Notes under the pieces: model-generated
Told to the model about the DNA's origin: nothing
Database searches by the model: none
The model's input: the letters and a program-made list of their open reading frames with translations, nothing else
Made by a program: the position numbers and the translations under genes
NCBI GenBank assembly: GCA_946484175.1
Contig: CAMLSX010000007.1
Location: 1-64,000, forward strand
Source: an uncultured Clostridia bacterium
GTDB taxonomy: Bacteria; Bacillota; Clostridia; Oscillospirales; Acutalibacteraceae
Direction: 5' to 3'
DNA length: 64,000 nucleotides
Shown: positions 13,324-22,820 of the stretch, in pieces
How positions within the stretch are numbered: the stretch's first letter is position 1
Layout of the letters: every line of letters starts with the position of its first letter

Positions 13324-14470
13324 AAATGTAGTCCGCCATCACCGGCTGAAGGCCCTTGTCTTTGATGGCTTTGTAAATCTCGTCATAGCTCCGGCTGTCG
13401 GAGATTTCAAACTGCTCATCGCCCTTGCCATCGCCGCTATGGTCGCCGATACCGGTGGAAACGCCAGCGGAAATCTTGGTGGCGGCAATGTCGATGATAT
13501 TATCCCGAAATCCAGCGCGTTCACGGGAAGAAATGGTGATGCTGGCAAAGGGCATAAACAAGCGGTACGCACAGATTACCTGCAAAAGCTGCCGCTCGTG
13601 GACGTCTTTGGGGTTAATCTTGTCATTGTTGATAATGGGGCGCAGGCGGGGACAGGAAAAAGCGATTTCCGCGTGGGGGTATTTCCGCTGGAGCAGCCAG
13701 CCGTGGTAGCCGGTAGCAAAAGCGTCCTTGCGGAAGTCGTCCAGCCCCAGCAGAGCGGCAAGACCTACACCACGCATTCCACCCATGAGGGCACGTTCCT
13801 GCGCGTTAAAGCGGTACGGGAAAATCCGTTTATGACCGCCCAGATGCAGAGTGGCATATTTATCGGAATTGTAGGTCTCCTGAAAAACGGTAACATAGTC
13901 CACGCCGCAGGTGTGGAGGTAGGCGTATTCATCTGAATTTACCGGGTAAATCTCAACACCCACCACCCGGAAATATTTCCGGGCCAGTTTGCAGGCTTCG
14001 CCGATATACTCCACCGGGGAAGCCGTGCGGCTTTCGCCGGTGAGAATCAAAATCTCCTGCAAACCAGTGTCGGAGATGGCTTTCATCTCCTTTTCCACCT
14101 CTTCCATAGAGAGTTTGGCACGGCGAATTTTGTTGTGGCAGTTAAAGCCGCAGTAGATACAGTAATTCTCGCAGTAGTTGGCAATATACAGCGGGGTAAA
14201 CATCATCACCGAATTGCCGAAATGCTTGCGGGTTTCCTGCTGGGCTCGGTGTGCCATTTCCTCCAAAAAGGAATCGGCGGCAGGCGACAGCAGCGCGGCA
14301 AAGTCATCGGGGGAAAGCACGTCTTTTTGCAATGCCCGGCGCACATCAGCGGCGGTATAGCTGTCAAAGTCACATTCATTCATTTTGGAGATCACCGCGT
14401 CCTGGATTTCAGAGCCGATCTGCTCCATTCCGGGCTGGTACTCCATATGGTTGGTATGTTGGTCAATCAT
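13316..14470 (-). CDS. thiH: 2-iminoacetate synthase
   Basis: Radical SAM NYCENYCIYCGFNCHNKI; position next to thiG/thiE. Confidence 0.93.
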   Translation of the reverse strand: MIDQHTNHMEYQPGMEQIGSEIQDAVISKMNECDFDSYTAADVRRALQKDVLSPDDFAALLSPAADSFLEEMAHRAQQETRKHFGNSVMMFTPLYIANYCENYCIYCGFNCHNKIRRAKLSMEEVEKEMKAISDTGLQEILILTGESRTASPVEYIGEACKLARKYFRVVGVEIYPVNSDEYAYLHTCGVDYVTVFQETYNSDKYATLHLGGHKRIFPYRFNAQERALMGGMRGVGLAALLGLDDFRKDAFATGYHGWLLQRKYPHAEIAFSCPRLRPIINNDKINPKDVHERQLLQVICAYRLFMPFASITISSRERAGFRDNIIDIAATKISAGVSTGIGDHSGDGKGDEQFEISDSRSYDEIYKAIKDKGLQPVMADYIYV

Positions 14471-14567
14471 GAAGGCGTTTCCTTCTTTCGTTAAATAGTA
14501 AATACAGTGGTATACATTTGCACTTGGCTTTTAGGATTCGTGTTTTTTGGAAAGTATTATCCTTATC

Positions 14568-14688
14568 AGCCCTCGCGCTGCTTCGCAGCTCTTGGGGTAT
14601 AGTGCGATTTTTATCTATGCAGGCTTCGCCTGTTTTGAGGGCTCCTCGCCCCCCTTACCCCCTCGCCAAAGGAACTAAGTTCCTTTGG
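14568..14688. repeat. Branched inverted-repeat element in thiH-thiG spacer
   Basis: AGCCCTC(14568)/GAGGGCT(14637) enclosing hairpins GCTGC-TTC-GCAGC and CAGGC-TTC-GCCTG, followed by palindrome CCAAAGGAACTAAGTTCCTTTGG (14666-14688). Confidence 0.65.
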
Positions 14689-14747
14689 AATCCGTATAGT
14701 CGCGAGAAATCTAATTCGATTTTCCAGTCTCCCCCACACGGACTATT

Positions 14748-15515
14748 TTAATCCTGCAAAAAGCCAGTAAGCGGAGAAGAAGCGGCTGCGCCTTTTTCCA
14801 TCACACGGCCCAGACCGGACAGATAGGCGGTACGGCCTGCCTCAATAGCCTTTTTAAAGGCTTCTGCCATAGCAGGAATATCTCCGGCAGTAGCGATAGC
14901 AGTATTAGCCATAACAGCTGCTGCGCCCATTTCCATGGCTTCACAGGCCTGAGACGGACGACCGATTCCGGCATCTACGATAATCGGCAGGTCAATCTCG
15001 TCAATGAGAATCTGGATAAATTCTCTGGTAGCCAGACCCTTGTTAGAGCCGATGGGAGCAGCCAGCGGCATTACACAAGCAGCACCGGCGTTGACCAGAT
15101 CACGGGCAACGTTCAAATCGGGATACATATAGGGCATAACCACAAAGCCCTCTTTTGCCAGAATCTCGGTTGCGCGGATGGTCTCCTGATTGTCCGGCAG
15201 CAGGTATTTGGAATCCCGCATGATTTCAATTTTGACAAAATCGCCGCAGCCGCATTCTCTGGCAAGCCGGGCAATGCGCACCGCTTCGTCAGCATTGCGT
15301 GCACCGGAAGTGTTGGGCAGCAGGGTCACACCTTCGGGGATATAGTCGAGAATGTTGGCAGCGCCGCCCTCATTGGCACGGCGCAGGGCCAGGGTGATAA
15401 TCTGTGCCCCGGCGTTTTCCACCGCTGCCTTGATGAGCTCCAGGGAATATTTGCCGGAGCCTAGGATGAAGCGGGAGGAAAAAGAATGCCCGCCCAAAAT
15501 CAACTCGTCTTTCAT
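14748..15515 (-). CDS. thiG: Thiazole synthase
   Basis: [69 protein letters not shown]. Confidence 0.97.
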   Translation of the reverse strand: MKDELILGGHSFSSRFILGSGKYSLELIKAAVENAGAQIITLALRRANEGGAANILDYIPEGVTLLPNTSGARNADEAVRIARLARECGCGDFVKIEIMRDSKYLLPDNQETIRATEILAKEGFVVMPYMYPDLNVARDLVNAGAACVMPLAAPIGSNKGLATREFIQILIDEIDLPIIVDAGIGRPSQACEAMEMGAAAVMANTAIATAGDIPAMAEAFKKAIEAGRTAYLSGLGRVMEKGAAASSPLTGFLQD

Positions 15516-15565
15516 AAAAAATGCCTCCTATCATAAAATCAAGAATTGTGTAAACAAATAAGTCT

Positions 15566-16201
15566 TTATTCAGCTTCCCCAAGCAGCAGCCGCAGCACCA
15601 TATGGGCCTGATGGCCTGCGCATACCGCTACCCGGGACGCAAACAAACTGCCGTATTCCGCCACATCGGTTTCCCCGTCGCCGCAGAGATACAGCCTTTT
15701 CATGGCTTTTCGGGTCTGGATTTCATTCACAGAAACCGTTCCCGCCATGCCGGAGCCGGACACCACGACGGTGTGGGGCAATTTGGTGAGAACCGTTTCC
15801 AGCAGCATGGCCTTTTCCTCCGCTTTGTCAAAAGCTTCGCAAATAATGGAACAACTGCCGAAAATGGTCGAAATATTCTCCGGCGTGAGCCGCACCGGAT
15901 GCAGTTCCAGCTGTATCCACGGATCAATTTTCCGCAGCGTATCTGCCAACGCTTCCGCTTTGAGAAGCCCCACCTGCTCCGTAAAATACTGCTGCCGGTG
16001 AAGGTTCGTCACATCCACCCGGTCGAAATCTGCCAGCACCAGCTTTCCCACACCCATTCGGGCAAGAGAAAGCGCAATGTGAGAGCCGAGTCCGCCAAGC
16101 CCGGCAATACCGACACAGGCGCTTTGCATCTTTTGCACGGCCACCTCCCCATGGCGTTCCACCCGAGCCTGATACAGAGTTTGTTTCGTGACGTTTTCCA
16201 T
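15566..16201 (-). CDS. thiF: Thiamine biosynthesis protein ThiF (E1-like adenylyltransferase)
   Basis: VGIAGLGGLGSHIALSLARMGVGKLVLADFDRVDVTNLHRQQY. Confidence 0.92.
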   Translation of the reverse strand: MENVTKQTLYQARVERHGEVAVQKMQSACVGIAGLGGLGSHIALSLARMGVGKLVLADFDRVDVTNLHRQQYFTEQVGLLKAEALADTLRKIDPWIQLELHPVRLTPENISTIFGSCSIICEAFDKAEEKAMLLETVLTKLPHTVVVSGSGMAGTVSVNEIQTRKAMKRLYLCGDGETDVAEYGSLFASRVAVCAGHQAHMVLRLLLGEAE

Positions 16202-16395
16202 CAGCCGCCCCCTACAAAGGTTACGACTTCCACGGTGTCCTCGTCCCGGAGAAGCTCTTTCTCAAAGTCTGAACGCCGGACGATCTCTCCGTTGCGCTCT
16301 ACCGCTACGCGCTGGGCGTTATACCCCTGCTGCTGCAAAAATTCCAGCACCGTGACAGGCGTTTCCAGCGTAATCTGTTTTCCATTCCACTTCAC
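16201..16395 (-). CDS. thiS: Sulfur carrier protein ThiS
   Basis: 64 aa ubiquitin-like protein ending VVTFVGGG (C-terminal GG). Confidence 0.93.
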   Translation of the reverse strand: MKWNGKQITLETPVTVLEFLQQQGYNAQRVAVERNGEIVRRSDFEKELLRDEDTVEVVTFVGGG

Positions 16396-16415
16396 AAAAC
16401 CACCTCCAGATATGA

Positions 16416-16447
16416 CAAAAGCCGGTTCCCATTCCGGGAACCGGCTT
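16416..16447 (-). terminator. Intrinsic terminator of the TPP riboswitch expression platform
   Basis: Minus strand GAAGCCGGTTCCCGGAATGGGAACCGGCTTTTGTC. Confidence 0.85.
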
Positions 16448-16490
16448 CATGCTCGCAAATAGTATTCTTCTGCAGAGACAGAACGATCAG

Positions 16491-16575
16491 CTTCCCTACG
16501 ATGGTACTAACCAACAGGTTCAATGGGTTAGGCTTCTCGCCCTCTCAGCCGTTTTGATACGGCACCCCAGCTTCG
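16491..16575 (-). ncRNA. TPP (thi-box) riboswitch aptamer
   Basis: Minus strand GGGGTGCC...GGCTGAGAGG...ACCCATTGAACCTG...GTTAGTACCATCGTAGGGAA consensus. Confidence 0.95.
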
Positions 16576-16581
16576 TTATTC

Positions 16582-16610
16582 AGTATAAACTTGTCGAATT
16601 CAATTGTCAA
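16582..16610 (-). promoter_or_regulatory. Sigma-A promoter of thi operon
   Basis: Minus strand TTGACA-N17-TATACT immediately upstream of the aptamer. Confidence 0.85.
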
Positions 16611-16644
16611 GAGCTGTGTATTCTGTCAAAACTCCAGACAACTT

Positions 16645-18033
16645 TTATTTAGAACGAATGTACTCGTCAATTGCCTTTGCGGCTTTTTTACCTGCACCCA
16701 TTGCCAGAATAACAGTTGCAGCTCCGGTTACAGCGTCGCCACCGGCATATACACCTTCGCGAGAGGTCAAACCGGTTTCTTCTTCTGTAATAATGCAGCC
16801 ACGACGGTTGGTATCCAGACCCTTTGTGGTGTTGCGGATCAGCGGGTTAGGAGATGTACCAATGGACATAATCACGCAGTCTACATCCATCAGGAACTCG
16901 GAATCCTTCTTCTCCACCGGACGGCGGCGGCCGGACTCATCGGGCTCACCCAGCTCCATCTCTACACACTTCATACCGCAGACAAACTTATGCTCGTCAC
17001 CGACAATCTCGGTAGGATTGTTGAGCACCTTGAAAATGATGCCTTCTTCCTTGGCATGCTCCACTTCCTCGCGGCGAGCAGGCATTTCTTCTTCGGAACG
17101 ACGGTAGACGATGTACACATTTTCAGCACCCAAACGTTTTGCGCAGCGAGCTGCGTCCATAGCCACGTTGCCGCCGCCGACAACTGCGACATTCTTCGCG
17201 TGCTGAATCGGCGTGCTGCTGCCATCCTGATATGCTTTCATCAGGTTGACACGGGTAAGGAACTCGTTAGCAGAATATACGCCCTTCAGGTTCTCACCGG
17301 GAATATTCATGAAACGAGGCAGGCCAGCACCGGAACCGATAAACACTGCCTCAAAACCATCTTCAAACAGTTCATCGATGGTCAGGGTACGGCCGATCAC
17401 CGTATTGGTGTCCACTTCAACGCCCAGTTCCTTCAGGGTATCCACTTCTTTCTGGACAATGGCCTTGGGCAGACGGAACTCAGGGATACCGTACACCAGC
17501 ACACCGCCAGCCAGATGCAGTGCTTCAAATACAGAAACCTTGTAACCCATCTTGGCCAGATCGCCGGCGCAAGTCAAGCCAGAAGGCCCTGCACCAACAA
17601 CTGCTACCTTGTGGCCGTTGCTCTCGGGAGCCTTGGCCTTTTCAGTAGCGTGTGCATTGTGCCAGTCAGCCACAAAGCGCTCCAGACGGCCGATAGCTAC
17701 CGGCTCACCTTTGATACCGCGCACGCACTTGCTCTCGCACTGGGTTTCCTGCGGACACACACGGCCGCAAACAGCCGGCAAAGAGCTGGAACGGTTGATA
17801 ATCTGATAAGCGCCTTCGTAATCCTTTTCACGGATTTTGGCGATAAAACCGGGGATATCAATTGCAACAGGACAGTGACCAACACAGGGCTTATTTTTGC
17901 AGTTCAAGCAGCGCTCTGCTTCATCCAGTGCCTGCTCTTCGGTATAACCGAGAGCAACCTCACTGAAATTATGGTTGCGAACCTGCGGGTCCTGTACCGG
18001 CATTTCATTCTTTTTCAATGACATATTGGGCAT
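16645..18033 (-). CDS. NADPH-dependent glutamate synthase-type flavoprotein; NfnB-like subunit
   Basis: CLNCKNKPCVGHCPVAIDIPGFI, VGAGPSGLTCAGDLA, VVGGGNVAMDAARCAKRLGA; adjacent to NfnA-like gene. Confidence 0.88.
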   Translation of the reverse strand: MPNMSLKKNEMPVQDPQVRNHNFSEVALGYTEEQALDEAERCLNCKNKPCVGHCPVAIDIPGFIAKIREKDYEGAYQIINRSSSLPAVCGRVCPQETQCESKCVRGIKGEPVAIGRLERFVADWHNAHATEKAKAPESNGHKVAVVGAGPSGLTCAGDLAKMGYKVSVFEALHLAGGVLVYGIPEFRLPKAIVQKEVDTLKELGVEVDTNTVIGRTLTIDELFEDGFEAVFIGSGAGLPRFMNIPGENLKGVYSANEFLTRVNLMKAYQDGSSTPIQHAKNVAVVGGGNVAMDAARCAKRLGAENVYIVYRRSEEEMPARREEVEHAKEEGIIFKVLNNPTEIVGDEHKFVCGMKCVEMELGEPDESGRRRPVEKKDSEFLMDVDCVIMSIGTSPNPLIRNTTKGLDTNRRGCIITEEETGLTSREGVYAGGDAVTGAATVILAMGAGKKAAKAIDEYIRSK

Positions 18034-18114
18034 GGTTTATTCTCTTTCCTTTCCCGTGCTGTGCCAAACACAGCGATTCTGAAAAATATAGCTCCAGTCT
18101 GAAAACCGGCCGGA

Positions 18115-18960
18115 TCAGGCCTGAACCTCTTTTTTGAACAGGTTGCAGGTCTCTTCATGCTGATGACGTTCAAAAGGCTTATACATGGAGGAACGTTCCA
18201 TCGCCTCGTCAAAATCTACCAGATGGCCGTCGAAGTCAGGGCCGTCTACGCAGGCAAATTTGGTTTCGCCGCCAACTGTCAGACGGCAGCCGCCGCACAT
18301 GCCGGTTCCGTCAATCATGATCGGGTTCATACTGACAACGGTCTTGATATTATACTGCTTGGTCAGCAGGCAGACAAACTTCATCATGACCAGCGGTCCA
18401 ATGGCAATCACTTCATCATACTGCTCACCACTCTCGATGAGTTTTTTCAGGGCATCGGTTACCAAGCCCTTTTCGCCGCAGGAACCGTCATCAGACATCA
18501 GAACAAATTTATCGCTGACAGCCTTGAACTCATCCTCCAGGATTACAAGATCCTGATTGCGGAAGCCCACCACGGAGTGAACTTCTGCGCCCAGCTCGTG
18601 CAGCTTTTTCGCAATGGGATAAGCAATCGCGCAGCCCACGCCGCCGCCGACAACTGCGACCTTTTTCAGCCCCTCCACATGAGAAGGAACGCCCAGCGGG
18701 CCTACAAAGTCATGAATATAATCCCCTTCATTCAGGTGATTCAGCTTTTCGGTGGTTGCACCGACAATCTGGAAAATAATCGTCACCAGTCCAGCTTCGC
18801 GATCATAATCAGCAATTGTCAGCGGAATGCGCTCGCCGTTTTCATCCACACGCAGAATGATAAACTGGCCGGGCTCAGCCTTTTTTGCAATCAACGGGGC
18901 TTTCACTTTCATCAGAGTTACAGTAGGATTTAATACTTTTTTTTCAACGATTTGATACAT
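18115..18960 (-). CDS. Sulfide/dihydroorotate dehydrogenase-type FAD/NAD-binding protein; NfnA-like subunit
   Basis: FVGPLGVPSHVEGLKKVAVVGGGVGCAIAYPIAK, MIDGTGMCGGCRLTVGGETKFACVDGPDFDGHLVDF. Confidence 0.9.
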   Translation of the reverse strand: MYQIVEKKVLNPTVTLMKVKAPLIAKKAEPGQFIILRVDENGERIPLTIADYDREAGLVTIIFQIVGATTEKLNHLNEGDYIHDFVGPLGVPSHVEGLKKVAVVGGGVGCAIAYPIAKKLHELGAEVHSVVGFRNQDLVILEDEFKAVSDKFVLMSDDGSCGEKGLVTDALKKLIESGEQYDEVIAIGPLVMMKFVCLLTKQYNIKTVVSMNPIMIDGTGMCGGCRLTVGGETKFACVDGPDFDGHLVDFDEAMERSSMYKPFERHQHEETCNLFKKEVQA

Positions 18961-19126
18961 CTATGGTACCTCCATGCAACACTGCCGCCGGCAGCCATGC
19001 AGCCAGAGGCACGTGAAAAATACGGCATTTTTATATTTTTCGCGCTTAAATGCGAACTCTGCTTGAAAAACAGCTATCCAACATCTTCTGCTTTTCTCAA
19101 GAGTGGAAGAACGCCGTGTGAACACC

Positions 19127-19155
19127 ATTATAGCACACACTGGCAGGGGGTGCAA
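19127..19155 (-). promoter_or_regulatory. Sigma-A promoter of nfn operon
   Basis: Minus strand TTGCAC-N17-TATAAT about 165 nt upstream of the start codon. Confidence 0.75.
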
Positions 19156-19194
19156 TTAAAAAATGCAGGATTTGTCATTCTTTATGGCAAATTT

Positions 19195-20043
19195 TCAAAA
19201 ATCGCCTGTTTCTTTTCTGTTTCGCCGCAAGGTAACGCAAACGATTTCGGGACAATTAAAAACACGCTGCGGAAAAAGACTGTTGCCCAATCCCCGGCTG
19301 ATGACCATGGTGGTTTTTCCAAAACAATGGACCCCTTGTGCCAACGACGGAAAAAATCCCTGACTGGGCACCCATACTGGACCGGCAGCTGGAAGACGGA
19401 TTTGCCCGCCGTGCGCATGGCCTGCCAGAACCAGGTCGGCACCTGCCGCACCATAATCATTCAACTTCTCAGGGCGATGACTCAATAGCATCGTAAAACC
19501 TGCATTAGCAGGAATCATGCGAAAAAGCTGTGTACGGAAATGAATTTTTTGTGTGAGAAAAAAATTAGGGTCTGCAATTCCCGCAATTGTGATGGAATCT
19601 CCGCTTTTTGACAGGTGCATCGTACGGTTTTCCAGTACCTGTACCCCCAGCTGCACCAATTCCTCGCGAAAAGCTGGATATTCTGGAAATTTTGCCTCAT
19701 GATTTCCCGGCACATAGAAGACTGGAGCTAGTCGGACTGCACCAAGACAGAGCTCCTGAGCGGGAACAGCAGTTTGCAGCCTCGTTCTGCGCCGGTCAAT
19801 CAGATCACCAGTAATCGCTATCATATCGGGGGCTAAAGCGGCTACCCGCTCAAGCAGACGAGCCTGTTTTTTCCCGAAGCGCTTGTTATGCAGGTCAGAA
19901 ATCTGCACGATTCGAAACCCGTCAAAGGATTCGGGAAGATCGGAAAAAGAAAACTCATATTCCGAAACGGTCAAACGGTTATTCTGATCGTAACTCGTCA
20001 GAGCAGCTGCAGCGGCAACGACTCCCCATACAGCTTTTTTCAT
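19195..20043 (-). CDS. Metallophosphoesterase
   Basis: IVQISDLHNKRFG, ITGDLIDRRR, VPGNHE, LSHRPE, GHAHGGQ motifs; start at MKKAVWG with AAAGGGG upstream. Confidence 0.9.
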   Translation of the reverse strand: MKKAVWGVVAAAAALTSYDQNNRLTVSEYEFSFSDLPESFDGFRIVQISDLHNKRFGKKQARLLERVAALAPDMIAITGDLIDRRRTRLQTAVPAQELCLGAVRLAPVFYVPGNHEAKFPEYPAFREELVQLGVQVLENRTMHLSKSGDSITIAGIADPNFFLTQKIHFRTQLFRMIPANAGFTMLLSHRPEKLNDYGAAGADLVLAGHAHGGQIRLPAAGPVWVPSQGFFPSLAQGVHCFGKTTMVISRGLGNSLFPQRVFNCPEIVCVTLRRNRKETGDF

Positions 20044-20133
20044 GAACGATGCGCACCCCTTTCTTGAATGAAAAAACACGGGGGCAGGCGTTCCGAATCC
20101 GGAAAACCTGTCCCCACAATACAACTGCGAATC

Positions 20134-20913
20134 TCAGGAAAGACGTTCAAAACGCTCAGCACCTACCCGGCAAACTGGGCAGGTGAAATCTTCTGGCAGC
20201 GGGCCTTCGTGGATATATCCGCAAACTGTACAACGCCAGCGCTCCGGTGAAGCAGCCGGGGCATCTTCCAGCTTTTCGAACTGCTTGGAGCCGACACCGC
20301 AAACCGGGCAGGCAAAGGCCTTTGGCAGCGGGCCTTCGTGGATGTATCCGCAAACCGTACAACGCCAGCGTTCACCAGAACCAGCAGGCTCCACCGGAAT
20401 TTCTTCTGCATCGCCCTTATAGGAAGGAGCATTTTTCGGTGTACCGCCCTTGAGTACAGCATGGTAATATTCATAGGTCAAAAGCTCCTCCGGCAGCAGT
20501 TTTTCTGCTTCGGTCACTTCTCCGATAAACATCCAATGAGTATCCAAATCTACGGTTTGTTCCACCTTTACGCTGAAACGAGCTGCTGCATGATCTATCA
20601 CATAGGGAACGCCCGCTGCATCGCGTTTCACAGCAAAAGATGAAAATTTATTTTCGGTTTCGCTGGAGCGGAAACCAAAGGTTCCAATCAACTCCATATC
20701 TGCGCTTTTGGTCAGCGCAGTCACCGCAAACACGCCGGCTTTTTGAATCACTTTTGCCGTTGTGTTCTTTTTGTTAACAGTAACGGCCAACCTTGGTGGC
20801 TCTGCCGTCACCTGTGCTGCCGTATTGATAATACAACCGGCATCCTGTTCCCCCGTACTGGAGGAAACAATATACAAGCCATAAGTCAGTTTATAGAATG
20901 CAGTTAAATCCAT
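20134..20913 (-). CDS. Flavin reductase-domain protein with two C-terminal rubredoxin-type domains (high-molecular-weight rubredoxin-like)
   Basis: N-terminal flavin reductase-like domain; WRCTVCGYIHEGPLPKAFACPVCGVG and WRCTVCGYIHEGPLPEDFTCPVCRVG. Confidence 0.88.
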   Translation of the reverse strand: MDLTAFYKLTYGLYIVSSSTGEQDAGCIINTAAQVTAEPPRLAVTVNKKNTTAKVIQKAGVFAVTALTKSADMELIGTFGFRSSETENKFSSFAVKRDAAGVPYVIDHAAARFSVKVEQTVDLDTHWMFIGEVTEAEKLLPEELLTYEYYHAVLKGGTPKNAPSYKGDAEEIPVEPAGSGERWRCTVCGYIHEGPLPKAFACPVCGVGSKQFEKLEDAPAASPERWRCTVCGYIHEGPLPEDFTCPVCRVGAERFERLS

Positions 20914-20967
20914 ATTTGTCGCTCCTTTCAAAGTCAAATTATATTTAGCAGTTTCAGCGGCAAGAGC

Positions 20968-21723
20968 TTAAAAACTGCTTCCGCCGCCGCCATGGCTGGT
21001 TCCGCTGCTGGAAGTATGTGTGCTGGAACCACCACCGCCGCTGTTGTTATTGCTAGAGATATTGCGGGAAGTGACGTATCTCCGTAAAAATACATCTTCA
21101 CGTCCTGCCAGATAAATAGAACTGTTTTCTGACAGTTCATACTGATCTGCTTTATGTCCATGGGTATATTTGTACCACACGCTGGCAACTGCAATTGCGC
21201 CGCCCACGATACCAATGATCAGGCAACCCAGAACCATTCCCCAAATATTAGGGTTTACACAATCTTCCACTTCATCCAAAAACACGCGGACACCTTTCGC
21301 GTAAGCCCTGTTCCCCAAGTTGGAAGCTACTCGATCGGTGATTGCCTGAATAGTATCATCGGTAAAAATCTGGATGGCTTTTCCCGTAGTGGACATGTAT
21401 GCCATGCGGTTATCCATATCGATGAGCAACAGCACACCAGAATGGTCATCCCCCACGCCAAAGCCGTTATAATCATAAAAGTCATCGGCATAGTCGCGGG
21501 AGGTTTTTCCCATCGTATTGTCGGTTGTGACAATGACGATATCCAGATTGGTGCTTTCACGGTGCCCGGCCACTCTCTTTTCCAGTTCTGTTACTTCTTC
21601 TGCGGTAAACAGCCCCGCCTGGTCATAGACCCGCTGGCTGGAAGCAGCAAACACGCTGCCAAATGAAAGCATTACGCACAGCAGCACAACAACGCACAGA
21701 CTGATGGTTACTTTCTTTTTCAC
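20968..21723 (-). CDS. TPM-domain membrane protein (YgcG/YdjH-like)
   Basis: GTG start overlapping preceding stop; signal peptide then RVYDQAGLFTAEEVTELEKRV...DDFYDYNGFGVGDDHSGVLLLIDM; Gly/Ser-rich tail. Confidence 0.8.
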   Translation of the reverse strand: MKKKVTISLCVVVLLCVMLSFGSVFAASSQRVYDQAGLFTAEEVTELEKRVAGHRESTNLDIVIVTTDNTMGKTSRDYADDFYDYNGFGVGDDHSGVLLLIDMDNRMAYMSTTGKAIQIFTDDTIQAITDRVASNLGNRAYAKGVRVFLDEVEDCVNPNIWGMVLGCLIIGIVGGAIAVASVWYKYTHGHKADQYELSENSSIYLAGREDVFLRRYVTSRNISSNNNSGGGGSSTHTSSSGTSHGGGGSSF

Positions 21724-22787
21724 AGGAAAATCCCTCCAATCAGTGCAGCTACTGCCGCTACTGCGGCTGTAACACCGCCAAACAGGATAGCAAGACGGGC
21801 TTTGCTCAAAGGCAGCCGTCCGCAGACCTTTCCAGTCTGTCCGTTGACAGCATAATAATAAGTGTCTCCATGGTATTGATATGTCATGACCCAGGCAGGA
21901 AGCAGCATATATTCCCATTTTTCCCTTTCAGCCTGTGCGTGGTATTCTTCCACATGCACATGGTCATATCCCCTGATGGTGGATTGTAAGCACTGTTGTG
22001 TATACTGGTTGATTTTTTCCTGCGCGCGGGGTTCCATATCTTTTTGCTCGGTCATGCGGCGTTCTGCCAGAAAGCCGGAGAGATAGGCCATGGAGAACTT
22101 CACCGCTTTTGTGTAATCAAAGGGATACACTCCCTGTGTCAGGTCGATATCTTCCCGATTGATTGCAGTAAAGGTGATATTATCCAAATCTACCTCGCCT
22201 TCACGCATGACCTGATAAACACTGGTCTCAGTATATTCTGTATTTCCATTGCGCCAAATGCGGATTTTCTCTGCATGGGCGCGCAGATAGCCATGCGCAG
22301 TGCAGTCAAGCTTCCAGTAAGGATAATACACACCCGCCATTTTTTCCAGCCGTGCCTCCTGAGAAAAGCCGGGTTTTAAAAACCACTTTTTCTTTTTCCA
22401 GTCGTCAAAAGCTTTCGCCGCACTCTCTTTATCCAGTACAAACGGAATCACTTTATCAGGTTTCAGTTCATTGGAAAGCCGGGGAGAAAGCACCACCGGG
22501 TTGTGACAGTAATAGCACCAGGTTGCGGCAGTCGAAGCCTCTGCAATCACTTGTGCTCCGCAGCTGGGGCAGATGTACTCGACCACATTGTCATAAAATT
22601 CGTCGCCTTCCGGCTGGGGTTCGGTTTCCGTTGCAGCGGCCGGTTCTTCGGTGGTTTCCTGCGGCTCTTCGCCCACTTCTTCCCGTGTAAAATAGCTATC
22701 GCAATATTCACAGTGGAATTTTTGCGTATCCGGGTCAAAAAGGAGCTCTCCGCCGCAGTTTTTACATTTAAATGATACGACAGACAT
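21720..22787 (-). CDS. Zinc-ribbon membrane protein (TFIIB-type zinc ribbons, YdjG-like)
   Basis: CKNCGGELLFDPDTQKFHCEYC, CPSCGAQVIAEASTAATWCYYC; C-terminal TM. Confidence 0.75.
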   Translation of the reverse strand: MSVVSFKCKNCGGELLFDPDTQKFHCEYCDSYFTREEVGEEPQETTEEPAAATETEPQPEGDEFYDNVVEYICPSCGAQVIAEASTAATWCYYCHNPVVLSPRLSNELKPDKVIPFVLDKESAAKAFDDWKKKKWFLKPGFSQEARLEKMAGVYYPYWKLDCTAHGYLRAHAEKIRIWRNGNTEYTETSVYQVMREGEVDLDNITFTAINREDIDLTQGVYPFDYTKAVKFSMAYLSGFLAERRMTEQKDMEPRAQEKINQYTQQCLQSTIRGYDHVHVEEYHAQAEREKWEYMLLPAWVMTYQYHGDTYYYAVNGQTGKVCGRLPLSKARLAILFGGVTAAVAAVAALIGGIFL

Positions 22788-22820
22788 TTTCTGTTTCCCT
22801 TCTGTTTGATTTCCTGTTCC

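Noticed and set aside
16591-18021. 476-aa plus-strand ORF antisense to the NfnB-like gene
   Set aside because: Shadow ORF of a conserved oxidoreductase; no RBS or family signature.
18961-19155. 64-aa minus-strand ORF upstream of nfnA
   Set aside because: It would begin inside the predicted promoter, lacks an RBS, and is better explained as untranslated leader.
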